Below the pieces are notes generated by a model. The model had not been told where the DNA came from, made no database searches, and saw nothing but the letters and a program-made list of their open reading frames with translations. A DNA stretch of 64,000 nt from Defluviitaleaceae bacterium (lineage in GTDB: Bacteria; Bacillota; Clostridia; Lachnospirales; WRAX01): assembly GCA_009779935.1 (NCBI GenBank), contig WRAX01000002.1, forward strand, positions 52,428-116,427, in the 5' to 3' direction. Below, piece after piece: positions 39,611 through 49,449 of the stretch. Within the stretch, counting starts at the first letter, position 1. Every line of letters begins with the position of its first letter. The position numbers and the translations under genes are program-made.

Positions 39611-39625
39611 TTTGGAGGTATTGTT

Positions 39626-40243
39626 ATGAATTACAAGTTTAAGTTAAAGCCATTGCCATACGCATATGATGCGTTGGAACCTTTTATTGATGCAAAGACC
39701 ATGGAAATACACCATGGCAAGCATTTGCAGGCCTATGTTGACAACCTAAATGCCGCATTGGAAAAGTATCCGGAACTTCAAAATTGGCCGCTGGAAAAGC
39801 TTTTAGGCAATTTGGAGCAATTGCCCGAAGATATTAGAGCGGCAGTGCGCAACAATGGCGGCGGTGTTTATAACCACGATTTGTTTTTTGCTTATATGGC
39901 ACCCGGCGGCAAGCCATTAAATGACGGAGCTTTGAAAGCTGCCATTGAAAGCGAATGGGGCAGTGTGGATGAGTTTTTGGCGCAGATGAAGGCGGCGGGG
40001 CTGTCGGTTTTTGGTTCCGGCTGGGCGTGGTTGGTTAGTGATGCTAATGGCAAATTATCCATTTTCAAAACCCCTAACCAAGACACACCGATACCTGCCA
40101 ATTTGCATCCCGTGTTAAACTTGGATGTGTGGGAGCATGCCTACTATCTATTGCGCCAAAACCGCAGGGCGGAGTATATTGATAATTGGTTTAATGTTAT
40201 AAATTGGGAAAAGGCGGAAGAGTGCTACGCTGCCAGTATGTAA
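39626..40243 (+). CDS. sodA: Superoxide dismutase (Fe/Mn family)
   Basis: LPYAYDALEPFIDAKTMEIHHGKHLQAYVDNLN; FGSGWAWLV; LDVWEHAYYL; SD tggaggt. Confidence 0.95.
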   Translation: MNYKFKLKPLPYAYDALEPFIDAKTMEIHHGKHLQAYVDNLNAALEKYPELQNWPLEKLLGNLEQLPEDIRAAVRNNGGGVYNHDLFFAYMAPGGKPLNDGALKAAIESEWGSVDEFLAQMKAAGLSVFGSGWAWLVSDANGKLSIFKTPNQDTPIPANLHPVLNLDVWEHAYYLLRQNRRAEYIDNWFNVINWEKAEECYAASM

Positions 40244-40245
40244 AT

Positions 40246-40284
40246 AAAAACACCGTTGCCCAATTTGGTGGCAACGGTGTTTTT
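40246..40284. terminator. Bidirectional intrinsic terminator
   Basis: AAAAACACCGTTGCC caatttggt GGCAACGGTGTTTTT. Confidence 0.92.
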
Positions 40285-41308
40285 ATATGCCTGCTTCATT
40301 AACAAAATGACGCTGGTTAAAATCTTGGAAAAACATGGATATGGCTTCGTATTTGCCACGTTGGGTCGGGGTGCCGTCGAAGGAGGAGAGCAGGGCGAGG
40401 GTGTAGGGCGACGGGGCGAAGATGATTGCCATATCGTGGTATGCGCCGCCAAAACTGGCCGCCCAGCCGCTTTTGCTGGCCACGGGATAATCGGCGACGA
40501 TAAAGGGGTAGCGGTTGGCGAGCATGTTTCGCCTAAATTCATCACTATACCGCCCGCCTGATTGTATATAATTAAAGCTTTCCCGCATGAAAAGGCCTGC
40601 ATCATAGGCATTTAGGTAGCTGTATGTTAGGTTTTGCACAAAATGGGCATCGCCGCCGATGGATGTTATAAACTCCCGATAACCGGCAAGTCCGTGGTGC
40701 CTGCGTAAAATACGTGTGGCAATATTGTCGCTTGGGGCAAGCATTAGGTGTAGCAGTTGCCGCTGGGTAAAGGCTTGGCCATATTCATAGCGGTGGCGTA
40801 TAAAGCCGCTACCCTCCCAAAAATCTGCCTCGGTAAAGTGCATGGTTGTGTTTAGATTTGTTCTGCCTTGCTCGGCTTTATGGTATATGTACAGGGCGAA
40901 GGGCAGTTTTGTGGCAGATGCGCCAAAAAACACCCTATCGCCTTGATAGCTGAATGTGAAGCCTGTTTCCAAATTTTCAAAGTGTATGGCGATTTGGCTG
41001 TCAAATTGTTCCAAAAAGGCGTATATTTCTTCTGTTATGCAGGGCTCCGGTTCAGGTTCCGGTGTGGGTTCAAGCTCCGGCTCCGGTTCGTCTTTGGGCT
41101 CTGGCTCCTGTTCCGGTGGATAATATTCATCCTCATAGTGGCCATTGCTTATGTTTTCGTCGTTTTCATAGTAACCGGCGGGCTGGTTGTCCGCATTATC
41201 AAGGGCAAGGGCTCTTGGTGCAACAAATAGGATTGCGATAGCAACCCCCGCAACGGCCACTGCCGCAATCCCCATGGATATTAAGAAAACAAGCCAAGTG
41301 CGCTTCAC
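40283..41308 (-). CDS. Class A beta-lactamase-related serine hydrolase, membrane anchored via Pro/Glu-rich linker
   Basis: SATK (SxxK), SDN (APSDN) and KSG motifs; N-terminal TM followed by PEQEPEPKDEPEPELEPTPEPEPEP. Confidence 0.85.
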   Translation of the reverse strand: MKRTWLVFLISMGIAAVAVAGVAIAILFVAPRALALDNADNQPAGYYENDENISNGHYEDEYYPPEQEPEPKDEPEPELEPTPEPEPEPCITEEIYAFLEQFDSQIAIHFENLETGFTFSYQGDRVFFGASATKLPFALYIYHKAEQGRTNLNTTMHFTEADFWEGSGFIRHRYEYGQAFTQRQLLHLMLAPSDNIATRILRRHHGLAGYREFITSIGGDAHFVQNLTYSYLNAYDAGLFMRESFNYIQSGGRYSDEFRRNMLANRYPFIVADYPVASKSGWAASFGGAYHDMAIIFAPSPYTLALLSSFDGTPTQRGKYEAISMFFQDFNQRHFVNEAGI

Positions 41309-41355
41309 TAAACCACCTCAAAACCATTATACACTAATATCTTAACCGCATCAAG

Positions 41356-41568
41356 TTACATTTGCGTGACTTGGGTGGAAAGGGTTATGCCTGTGCGGAT
41401 TTGGGAAACACCATCCATGGTTTTTATTTGGTTTAGTTGGTTTTTGCCCACCTCTACCACATAAACGCCGATGGCGGGCAGGCGATATTTTATTTTTGCA
41501 ATTTGGGCAATTTTGCGCTCCTGTTCCGCATTTTGGCGGGCTTCTATCATAATTTCTATTCTATCCAT
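41356..41568 (-). CDS. Small hypothetical protein (70 aa)
   Basis: ORF MDRIEIMIEARQNAEQERKIAQIAKIKYRLPAIGVYVVEVGKNQL...; ggaggtggc SD on minus strand. Confidence 0.55.
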   Translation of the reverse strand: MDRIEIMIEARQNAEQERKIAQIAKIKYRLPAIGVYVVEVGKNQLNQIKTMDGVSQIRTGITLSTQVTQM

Positions 41569-41699
41569 AAAGCCACCTCCTAAATATTCAACCTACCCCA
41601 TAATATGATAGCATGGAAATTTTTGCCATATTTGTTTAAGAAATAGAAAAAATGTCCAAGCTGTTACCATAAACTGGTAAAAAGGACGGGGGTAATAAT

Positions 41700-42014
41700 A
41701 TGCGGGACAGCCAAAGGAAAGTTGTAATGTTGCGTGGCAATAAGGATAAATGGTATGAACAGGCGATTTTTATTTTAAGGGAAGGGGCGGCACAAGGGGA
41801 AATGGATTGCATAAAAGAAGCGGAACGGATTGTAAGCGGCGGAGCCATGCCTGTGGCACTACCCTATGTGCAACCACAGGCGCAGATGCAAACAAAAAAA
41901 GACGGTGCAACAGCACCGCCTAAAAAAGGCAAAAAACTTGATGGTATGCTAAATGTAGCTTTGTTGTTAACGGGGGTTGCCCTTGTGGCACTTATTGCCT
42001 ATCATTTTTTGTAA
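41700..42014 (+). CDS. Small hypothetical protein with C-terminal TM
   Basis: 104 aa; C-terminal MLNVALLLTGVALVALIAYHFL; upstream gggggtaa. Confidence 0.6.
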   Translation: MRDSQRKVVMLRGNKDKWYEQAIFILREGAAQGEMDCIKEAERIVSGGAMPVALPYVQPQAQMQTKKDGATAPPKKGKKLDGMLNVALLLTGVALVALIAYHFL

Positions 42015-42023
42015 ACCAATATG

Positions 42024-42713
42024 TTAATTCGCCACAAACCGGCCAAAATCACCGGTGCGTATGTTTGTGGTATCCGGGTTTGAAAGTATGTTTGTTGTGT
42101 TTATTGTGCCAAATTCGATTTGCACATCAAAGGTACCCGCAACCACAAGGTTTGTTAAAAACACATCCCCGTATGGGCTGTTAATCCTTAAATTTTGCAG
42201 GGACGGGTCGGAGGAGGACGGTAATAAAATTACAAAATTACCAAATACCCCGTCCAGCCACAATGTGCCGCTGTTTTTATCGTGATTATGGGCGGCGGTT
42301 TGGGTGCTGTGCACGCTGATAAAATCTTCATCATGCAGACCAATGGTAATGTCGCCGAATTGGGTTGTGATGTGCATGGAAGTAACATCTTCTGCGGCGA
42401 AACGTAAATTATTTACATCTGTGGAAGTGAGGGGTGTAAGGGCGGCTATTGCTGTAATGGTTTCGATGGGTGCTTGTATTTCCTGCACAACGTCAAACAC
42501 TGTATCATAATGTGCCACGAGAGATGTGTGTTGCACATCACTGCTTTGGGAAAAACCAATGCCGATGGTAAAAGCTGCACCACCCACAAGGGAAGCAAGC
42601 AAAAAGCCTGCCACAAAGTAGAGGATGGGCTTTTTTGCCGGTTTCGGGTCATGGATTGGTATGGGCTTAAAATCCGGCCTTGGGTCATTGCTTCTTGGGT
42701 CGTGTTTGTCCAT
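42024..42713 (-). CDS. Membrane-anchored DUF4097-like beta-repeat protein
   Basis: N-terminal TM; repeated ITTQFGDITIGL / INSPYGDVFLTNL / IEFGTINT segments. Confidence 0.6.
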   Translation of the reverse strand: MDKHDPRSNDPRPDFKPIPIHDPKPAKKPILYFVAGFLLASLVGGAAFTIGIGFSQSSDVQHTSLVAHYDTVFDVVQEIQAPIETITAIAALTPLTSTDVNNLRFAAEDVTSMHITTQFGDITIGLHDEDFISVHSTQTAAHNHDKNSGTLWLDGVFGNFVILLPSSSDPSLQNLRINSPYGDVFLTNLVVAGTFDVQIEFGTINTTNILSNPDTTNIRTGDFGRFVAN

Positions 42714-42782
42714 AATCTTCCTCCTTAAATTACGCCTTTTGTTAAATATACGCAGGCGAGGATGAAAAGTCTGATAATAAAA

Positions 42783-43670
42783 TTATGACATGCAACCCAT
42801 GGCAAGCAACAACTCCTCCTCCTGCTTTTCCAGTTGGGTTAGCTGGGCACAAAGTGCATTATGAACCTTGCTAAGGTCGTGTTTTAAGCCTTCCACTTCC
42901 CGAATGCTATCTTCTATTTGGCTGTGGACGGAAATGCTGGTAAAAATATTGTTAAACCAAAAATCCACCCCACGCTGGGTGCGGCTGATGGTTGTAAGGT
43001 TGGGTATGTGCAGATGCGCCATCCCCTCTAATTTAGTTACAAGGCTTTTTAGTTGGGCAGAAAGGGCGCAAAAGGCCTGTTCTGCTTCATCCAGATGGGA
43101 ATATTTTGCCATATGGGTTAAAATACCGCCACGGGTAAATATATCCCATGTGGCCCACCCCTTAGCGGAGCCCAACGACTTCAAAACACCATCAATGCAG
43201 GATTGCACCCGTTGCACAGCACGCTGCGCATCCTGTACATCCGCCATATGGTTTACAATTTTGCAATGTTCGGTGGCACGGCCTGCAAGCTTTTTGCGCC
43301 TTGCATCAAATTCCGCTGTTAGCAGTTTTTCCTCGTCTTTAAGGCGGGTGATAAGTTGGTGGAGCTCAAGCTCCTCCTCCGCCAATTGCTGGCGGCGGGC
43401 TTTTGCTTTGTCGTAGGTTAGTTTGGCTTCTATTTCCTGTTGCTGTCCTTTTTCCAACTTATCTTCATAACGCCCAACAAGGCGCAACAAAAATGCGGAT
43501 AGGCCATCCCGCTCTATACGCTCCACATCCCGCTTTTCCCGCTTATATTTCTGCAAAAGCTGGGTTATTTCTTTGTCGGTATCTTCCAGTACACGGCGGG
43601 TGGCCGTTAGCCGCTCCTCATGCCGTGGCAAGGCGGCTACACGGGCATATTTTTCACGCAAATCGCTCAT
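42783..43670 (-). CDS. Coiled-coil hypothetical protein
   Basis: 295 aa highly charged heptad-rich sequence. Confidence 0.65.
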   Translation of the reverse strand: MSDLREKYARVAALPRHEERLTATRRVLEDTDKEITQLLQKYKREKRDVERIERDGLSAFLLRLVGRYEDKLEKGQQQEIEAKLTYDKAKARRQQLAEEELELHQLITRLKDEEKLLTAEFDARRKKLAGRATEHCKIVNHMADVQDAQRAVQRVQSCIDGVLKSLGSAKGWATWDIFTRGGILTHMAKYSHLDEAEQAFCALSAQLKSLVTKLEGMAHLHIPNLTTISRTQRGVDFWFNNIFTSISVHSQIEDSIREVEGLKHDLSKVHNALCAQLTQLEKQEEELLLAMGCMS

Positions 43671-43673
43671 ACA

Positions 43674-44231
43674 CTATGCCCTGCCACGATATTCGCCTGT
43701 GCGTGTATCAATTTCCAGTACATCCCCGATGTTGATGAACAACGGCACATTAACCACCACGCCGGTTTCCAATGTGGCCGGTTTGGTAGCCCCTGATGAT
43801 GTGTTGCCTGCAAAGCCGGGCTCGGTTTCTGTTACGGCAAGTTTTGCAACAATTTCAGGCTCTATGGCGAAAACATTGCCATTGTGGCTAAGCACCTTAA
43901 CCATATCGTTTTCCCGCACAAATTTAAGGGCATCGCCCACCTCAGATTCGTTTACGGGCAGCTGTTCAAAACTACTCATATCCATAAAATAAAACACGGT
44001 GCCATCTTGGTACAAATACTGCATATCCTGTGTTTCTATTTGGGCACGTGGCATTTTTTCCTGTGGGCGAAAGGTTTTTTCCACCACCGCCCCTGTGATA
44101 ATGTTTTTTAGCTTAGAGCGCACAAAAGCCGCACCCTTGCCCGGCTTAACGTGTTGAAACTCCACAATCCTGTAAATAGAGCCTTCGTATTCGATTGTTA
44201 AGCCATTTTTGAAATCGCCTGCTGATATCAT
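43674..44231 (-). CDS. efp: Elongation factor P
   Basis: MISAGDFKNGLTIEYEGSIYRIVEFQHVKPGKGAAFVRSKLKNIITG. Confidence 0.97.
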   Translation of the reverse strand: MISAGDFKNGLTIEYEGSIYRIVEFQHVKPGKGAAFVRSKLKNIITGAVVEKTFRPQEKMPRAQIETQDMQYLYQDGTVFYFMDMSSFEQLPVNESEVGDALKFVRENDMVKVLSHNGNVFAIEPEIVAKLAVTETEPGFAGNTSSGATKPATLETGVVVNVPLFINIGDVLEIDTRTGEYRGRA

Positions 44232-44677
44232 TGCTCTCTTCCTCCTAAATTTATCAAGTAAATTAATGCTAAAAGGTAACTTTCTGCTCCAAGGCCGGAA
44301 ATTTGACCAATGCAAGATGAAGCCACAACGGATTTTGACCTAAACTCCTCCCTTGCGTGGATATTGGACAAATGCACTTCCAATGCGGGCATTTTAACCG
44401 CCGCCACCGCATCTGCTATGGCGTGGCTGTAATGGGTTAGGGCACCCGGGTTTATTATTAAACCATCAAAATCCTCAAAATGGCATTTGTGGATAAAATC
44501 CAAAATCTCCCCTTCGTGGTTGCTTTGGAATTGGGAAAGCTGCAAATTTGAGCCCAAATCCTTTGCACAATCATCAATATACGCCATCATTTCTTCAAAG
44601 GACATGGTGCCGTAAATGCCTATTTGGCGCACGCCTGCCAAGTTAAGGTTTGGGCCGTGTATAACAGCAATTTTCAT
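44228..44677 (-). CDS. aroQ: 3-dehydroquinate dehydratase type II
   Basis: GPNLNLAGVRQIGIYG; FQSNHEGEILDFIH; GLIINPGALTHYSHAIADA. Confidence 0.96.
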   Translation of the reverse strand: MKIAVIHGPNLNLAGVRQIGIYGTMSFEEMMAYIDDCAKDLGSNLQLSQFQSNHEGEILDFIHKCHFEDFDGLIINPGALTHYSHAIADAVAAVKMPALEVHLSNIHAREEFRSKSVVASSCIGQISGLGAESYLLALIYLINLGGREQ

Positions 44678-44863
44678 CAAAATCACCTCTACATAAATTT
44701 TACAACATATTGGCGTAAAATGCAATAGACTTTTGCGAAAACAGCTAATTCGATTTTTCCTTTACTCAGAACTATCGCTGTAATTTCGCAATAAGTTTAA
44801 TAGCTTGAATCAATTAAGTTTTTGGTGCATAAATTTTTATGACACATATGGCTGGGGGCTTGT

Positions 44864-45139
44864 ATGGATAAATTTTACATAAAACGCAAAATTAGTGCCG
44901 CTTTGGAGTTGCCAAGGGATGTGACGCTGGGCTTGCCCACTGTGTTGATGACAGGGGATGAAGAGGTTGTTATTGCGGGGCATAAGGGGCTTTTAGAATA
45001 TTCGGAAGGTTTTGTGCGCCTTGCAACCGGCTTGGGGGGGCTTAAAATTTTTGGTATAAATTTGGCCTTGCGGGAAATTAGTGCCGAAAATGTGATTGTT
45101 GCCGGCAAAATCCACCAAGTTACTTGGGAGGGGAATTAA
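44864..45139 (+). CDS. yqfC: Sporulation protein YqfC
   Basis: LELPRDVTLGLPTVLMTGDEEVVIAGHKGLLEYSEGFVRL; upstream of yqfD. Confidence 0.9.
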   Translation: MDKFYIKRKISAALELPRDVTLGLPTVLMTGDEEVVIAGHKGLLEYSEGFVRLATGLGGLKIFGINLALREISAENVIVAGKIHQVTWEGN

Positions 45140-46350
45140 TGTTCATAAAAATATGGAATTTTATTGCAGGTTATGTTAAAATAGAGATTGCCGGATTTTC
45201 CGTGGAGCGGTTTGTTAGCCGTGCTGTGGATGCCGGGCTAACTTTGCGGGACTTAAGGCGGGATGGGGGTAAATTTTATACAACCCTTTCCCGTGAGGAT
45301 TTTTTGCAGGCTTTGCAGCTTGCAGAGAAGACGGGTACAAGGGTTTTGCCCGCATCCTTCCACGGCTTGCCTGTTATTGTTGCAGGGCTTAAAAAACGCC
45401 CCCTCCTGCCCATTGGTGCGCTGGTTTTTGCCGCTTTTATGTTGGTGATAACATCATTTATATGGCGCATTGATATTGAAGGTGCAGAGCGTGTAAAACC
45501 CGCTGAAATACTAACGTTTTTGGAAGGGAAGGGCTTTGCGGCAGGGCATACCCGGCATGGAATAAGTTATCGGGAGATTGAAAACCTTATTTTACTGGAA
45601 TTTGATGATATTGCTTGGGTCTCCCTTTCTATTACCGGCACAAGGGCATTAATACAGGTGGTGGAAACTATACAGCACAGCCCTATAACCCACCAATTTG
45701 AAGGGCTTGATATTGTGGCGGCAAAGGATGGTGTTGTTGTGCATATGGCCACAGCCGCCGGCACGCCCCTTTTTGCCCCCGGTGACGTGGTTGCCGCCGG
45801 CGAAACCATTGTAACAGGGCGTTTGAATATTGAAACTGCCGAAGAAGGGTTAATTGCAACCCGATACATACAAGCGGATGCCCAAGTGTGGGCAAGGGTG
45901 TATTATACCATGCAATTTAACATTCCCCTTACATATTTTGAAAAAAGCTTTACAGGACAGCATAAAAAAGTGTATAGTATAAACATGGGCGGGCGGGAAT
46001 TTGTTTTGCCCCATGCGCCCCATAATTTTGTTTATTACGAAGCTGTGGAAAACCACCGCCAAATGGCTTTTGGGCGCAACCTACCCATGCCCTTGGCAAC
46101 CACCGTTACCACCAATTACGAACTGACCCGCAACCTGCGAAGCCGCAGCCCGGAAGCGGCGCAGGAAATGGCGCAGGAACTTGCCGCAAGGCGCATTTTA
46201 GAGGAGCTTGGCGAAGATGCAGACATTATCGAAAAGCAAATCAGCTTTACCCAAAATTATAGGGATATGGCGGTGGAAGTGTTTTTAACGGTGATTGAGC
46301 GGATTGATAAAATACAGGAATTGATACCCGAGGCCGATTTGCAGCCATAG
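45139..46350 (+). CDS. yqfD: Sporulation protein YqfD
   Basis: GYVKIEIAGFSVERFVSRAVDAGLTLRDLRRDG; FIWRIDIEGAERVKPAEIL; ATG 45139. Confidence 0.92.
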   Translation: MFIKIWNFIAGYVKIEIAGFSVERFVSRAVDAGLTLRDLRRDGGKFYTTLSREDFLQALQLAEKTGTRVLPASFHGLPVIVAGLKKRPLLPIGALVFAAFMLVITSFIWRIDIEGAERVKPAEILTFLEGKGFAAGHTRHGISYREIENLILLEFDDIAWVSLSITGTRALIQVVETIQHSPITHQFEGLDIVAAKDGVVVHMATAAGTPLFAPGDVVAAGETIVTGRLNIETAEEGLIATRYIQADAQVWARVYYTMQFNIPLTYFEKSFTGQHKKVYSINMGGREFVLPHAPHNFVYYEAVENHRQMAFGRNLPMPLATTVTTNYELTRNLRSRSPEAAQEMAQELAARRILEELGEDADIIEKQISFTQNYRDMAVEVFLTVIERIDKIQELIPEADLQP

Positions 46351-46389
46351 CCGCCGACCCACAGCCCAAGCAAAGGAGAATTAACACCC

Positions 46390-47376
46390 ATGATAAACCC
46401 AGACCATTTGCCCATAATATTCGGCAAACTTGACGAAAATATAATAGCCATAGAAGCCGCCCTTGGTGTGTCCATCATCAACCGGGATGGGCAGATTTTT
46501 GTAACGGGGGATAATAGGGAGCAAGCCCTGCAAGTGCTGCGCAAGCTGGCGGAAAAGGCGGAAGATGGGCAGGATGTGGATTTAACCGCAGTTACCTATC
46601 TGCTGGAAAGCCAAAGTGATGGCACGATAGCCCAAGTGGGCAAAACAAATGGCGGTGCCGTGGCCATAACCCAAGGGGGCAAGGCCATAAAGCCCAAAAC
46701 CTTGGGACAAGAAAAATATGTGGAGCAGATTGGCAAAAACACTGTCATTTTTGGCGTGGGGCCTGCGGGCACAGGTAAAACCTATCTTGCCATGGCAATG
46801 GCCATAACCGCCTTTAAGAAGGGGGATGTTGCCCGCATAATCCTAACCCGCCCTGCTATTGAGGCCGGGGAAAAGCTTGGCTTTTTGCCCGGGGACTTGC
46901 AACAGAAAGTGGACCCCTATCTGCGCCCGCTGTATGATGCTTTGTTTGAAATTATGGGGCAGGAGGCTTTCCACCGCAACATGGAAAAGGGGCTTATAGA
47001 GGTTGCCCCGCTGGCGTATATGCGTGGGCGTACGCTGGACAATTCCTTCATAGTGCTGGATGAAGCCCAAAACACCACCCCTGCCCAAATGAAAATGTTT
47101 TTGACCCGCATTGGATACGGTTCTAAGGCGGTTGTTACGGGGGATATTACCCAAATTGACCTGCCCGACGGCACAAAATCCGGCTTAAAAGAGGCACTTA
47201 CCATTATCAAGGGCATTGACGGCATTGGCATTTCCATGTTAACCAAAAAAGATGTGGTGCGCCACCCCTTGGTGCAAAAAATTATAGAAGCTTATGAAAA
47301 GCAGGAAAATAAGCAAGAGGTTAGAAGGCAACGGATAATAACAAAAGCAAAAGCAAGAGAGAGAAGGCAGAGGTAG
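46390..47376 (+). CDS. phoH: PhoH family protein (PhoH-like ATPase)
   Basis: FGVGPAGTGKTYLAMAMA; RPAIEAGEKLGFLPGDLQQKVDPYLRPLYDAL; SFIVLDEAQNTTPAQMKMFLTRIG. Confidence 0.97.
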   Translation: MINPDHLPIIFGKLDENIIAIEAALGVSIINRDGQIFVTGDNREQALQVLRKLAEKAEDGQDVDLTAVTYLLESQSDGTIAQVGKTNGGAVAITQGGKAIKPKTLGQEKYVEQIGKNTVIFGVGPAGTGKTYLAMAMAITAFKKGDVARIILTRPAIEAGEKLGFLPGDLQQKVDPYLRPLYDALFEIMGQEAFHRNMEKGLIEVAPLAYMRGRTLDNSFIVLDEAQNTTPAQMKMFLTRIGYGSKAVVTGDITQIDLPDGTKSGLKEALTIIKGIDGIGISMLTKKDVVRHPLVQKIIEAYEKQENKQEVRRQRIITKAKARERRQR

Positions 47377-47382
47377 CGGCGG

Positions 47383-49449
47383 ATGAACGGACAAAACCAA
47401 AGAAAAAGGCGCAAATTGCCCTTATATGTGGTGGTGCTGGTTGCTGTGGCGTTTTTTGCCACGGCTGTGCTTGCCGGGCTTGATTTTATTTTGCCTTACA
47501 CCCATGACGATTTGGCGGTTGGGGACGTTTCCCCCGTACATTTTAGGGCGCATATACAAGTGGAAAATATTTACAGGACAAGCCTTGCAAGGGAAGAGGC
47601 CGCAGCCGCCGTGGAAACCCAATTCCAATACGACCCTGCTGTAACCGAAAGTGTTTTAGCGGATTTTGAAGGTTTTTTTGCGGATGCAGGGGCATTGCGC
47701 AGCGAGTTTATGCCAATACTGCGGCCTTTTGAGCAGATGTATGAACACGAAGAGGATAGACCCCTGCCGGACACTTCCCGCCTTAATATAAACTTAACAG
47801 ACCAGCAGTTTAGGTATTTGATAACAGGCGGCTCGCCTACATTTGCGGCGTTTTACACAGCCTTAATGGACTTGGCGGAAGTGGAGCTTAGCGAAAACCG
47901 CACCAGCGTTGCGGAGGTGGAAGCGGGCCTGCGAAACCAAGGTTTTGACGAGGTTTTTGTGGAAATTGGCGGCATTGTGGCAACACAATTTTTGCGCACC
48001 AATATGGTGGTTAATGAGGTGGAAACCGAGCGGCTGCGCCAAGTTGCAAGGGATGAAGCCGATATAATATGGTACAGGGCAGGCGAAACCATAATCCTGC
48101 AAGGCTCCATTATCCAAGAGGAGCATTATTTGGTGCTGGTGGAGCTGGGCTATATCGGCATATCCGCCGAGGTGATACTTACAGGGCTTGCGGGCAGTTT
48201 GCTTACTGTTACGCTGGTTTTTCTTGTTAGCCTTGTTTATATCCGCATGTTTATGGGGGATATTGTTTTTAACAAAAAGCGTGCCATGTTGCTGTTTGCG
48301 CTGTATATGATGGTTATCATACTAATGCGGTTGATGGTGTTTTTGCCCTTCTACTTCACGCCCATACTGTTGTTTGCCATGCTTGTGTCTATTTTGATAG
48401 ACATGCGCTTGTCCGCCGTGCTTACGGTGGGTGTATCCATCATTGCTGTGGTGATGAACCCCATGGATGCCATGTTTGTTACCTATGCCATCATAAACGG
48501 CATTTTTGCCGCTATGATAGCCCAGCGTATTGTGGTGCGCAGAAATATGCTGTTGGCGGCGGGGGTGTTTATCCTTGTAAACGCCATTACGGTGTTTGCC
48601 AATTACTTCCTTTTTGCGGGCGGGTTTGGTGAATACAGCCTAAATGCCGCATTGTTTGCTATGATAGGTGGTGTTATGACCATTACACTTGCATACGGCT
48701 CGCTACCTTTATGGGAGGGGCTTTTTGGGGTTGTTACCCAAAATACGCTGTTGGAGCTTACGGACCCCAACAATGCCTTGTTGCGCCGATTACTAATAGA
48801 AACGCCGGGCACATACCACCATGCCCTTGTGGTTGCCAATTTAAGCGAAGCCGCTTGTTATGACATTGGCGCAAACCACGTGCTGGCAAGGGTTGGGGCT
48901 TATTACCATGATATTGGCAAAATGCGATATCCCCACTATTTCGCCGAAAACCAAACAGATTTTAACCCCCATGACAGTATGGAGCCGCTGGAGAGTGTGG
49001 AGGTGCTAAACAGCCACATTACCAATGGCATGGAAATGGCAAAGGAATATAAATTACCAACAATTGTAAGCGACTTTATTTATGAGCACCACGGCACATC
49101 CATCATGGGCTTTTTTTACAGCAAAGCCCAAAAGGACAGCCTTATTTTGAAGGTGGATGACAAAGATTACCGATACAAAAACCGCATACCCCAAACCCCC
49201 GAAACAGCAGTGGTAATGCTTGCCGATACCTGCGAGGCGGCTGTGCGTTCGGTTTTTGGCAAAGGGGACAAGCCTGTTGAGGAAATGGAAGCATTTGTAA
49301 AAAGATTGATTAAAGATAAACTGGATGATGGGCAACTGGATGACAGCAGCTTAACATTAAAAGACCTAAACACCATCACCAAAGCATTTATGCGTGTTTT
49401 CAAAGGCATGCACCACGAGCGTGTGCCATACCCCACCAAGAAAGGATAA
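47383..49449 (+). CDS. pgpH: 7TM receptor with intracellular HD hydrolase (PgpH/YqfF family)
   Basis: N-terminal extracytoplasmic region, 7 TMs, HD domain: ETPGTYHHALVVANLSEAA...YYHDIGKMRYPHYFAENQ. Confidence 0.95.
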   Translation: MNGQNQRKRRKLPLYVVVLVAVAFFATAVLAGLDFILPYTHDDLAVGDVSPVHFRAHIQVENIYRTSLAREEAAAAVETQFQYDPAVTESVLADFEGFFADAGALRSEFMPILRPFEQMYEHEEDRPLPDTSRLNINLTDQQFRYLITGGSPTFAAFYTALMDLAEVELSENRTSVAEVEAGLRNQGFDEVFVEIGGIVATQFLRTNMVVNEVETERLRQVARDEADIIWYRAGETIILQGSIIQEEHYLVLVELGYIGISAEVILTGLAGSLLTVTLVFLVSLVYIRMFMGDIVFNKKRAMLLFALYMMVIILMRLMVFLPFYFTPILLFAMLVSILIDMRLSAVLTVGVSIIAVVMNPMDAMFVTYAIINGIFAAMIAQRIVVRRNMLLAAGVFILVNAITVFANYFLFAGGFGEYSLNAALFAMIGGVMTITLAYGSLPLWEGLFGVVTQNTLLELTDPNNALLRRLLIETPGTYHHALVVANLSEAACYDIGANHVLARVGAYYHDIGKMRYPHYFAENQTDFNPHDSMEPLESVEVLNSHITNGMEMAKEYKLPTIVSDFIYEHHGTSIMGFFYSKAQKDSLILKVDDKDYRYKNRIPQTPETAVVMLADTCEAAVRSVFGKGDKPVEEMEAFVKRLIKDKLDDGQLDDSSLTLKDLNTITKAFMRVFKGMHHERVPYPTKKG

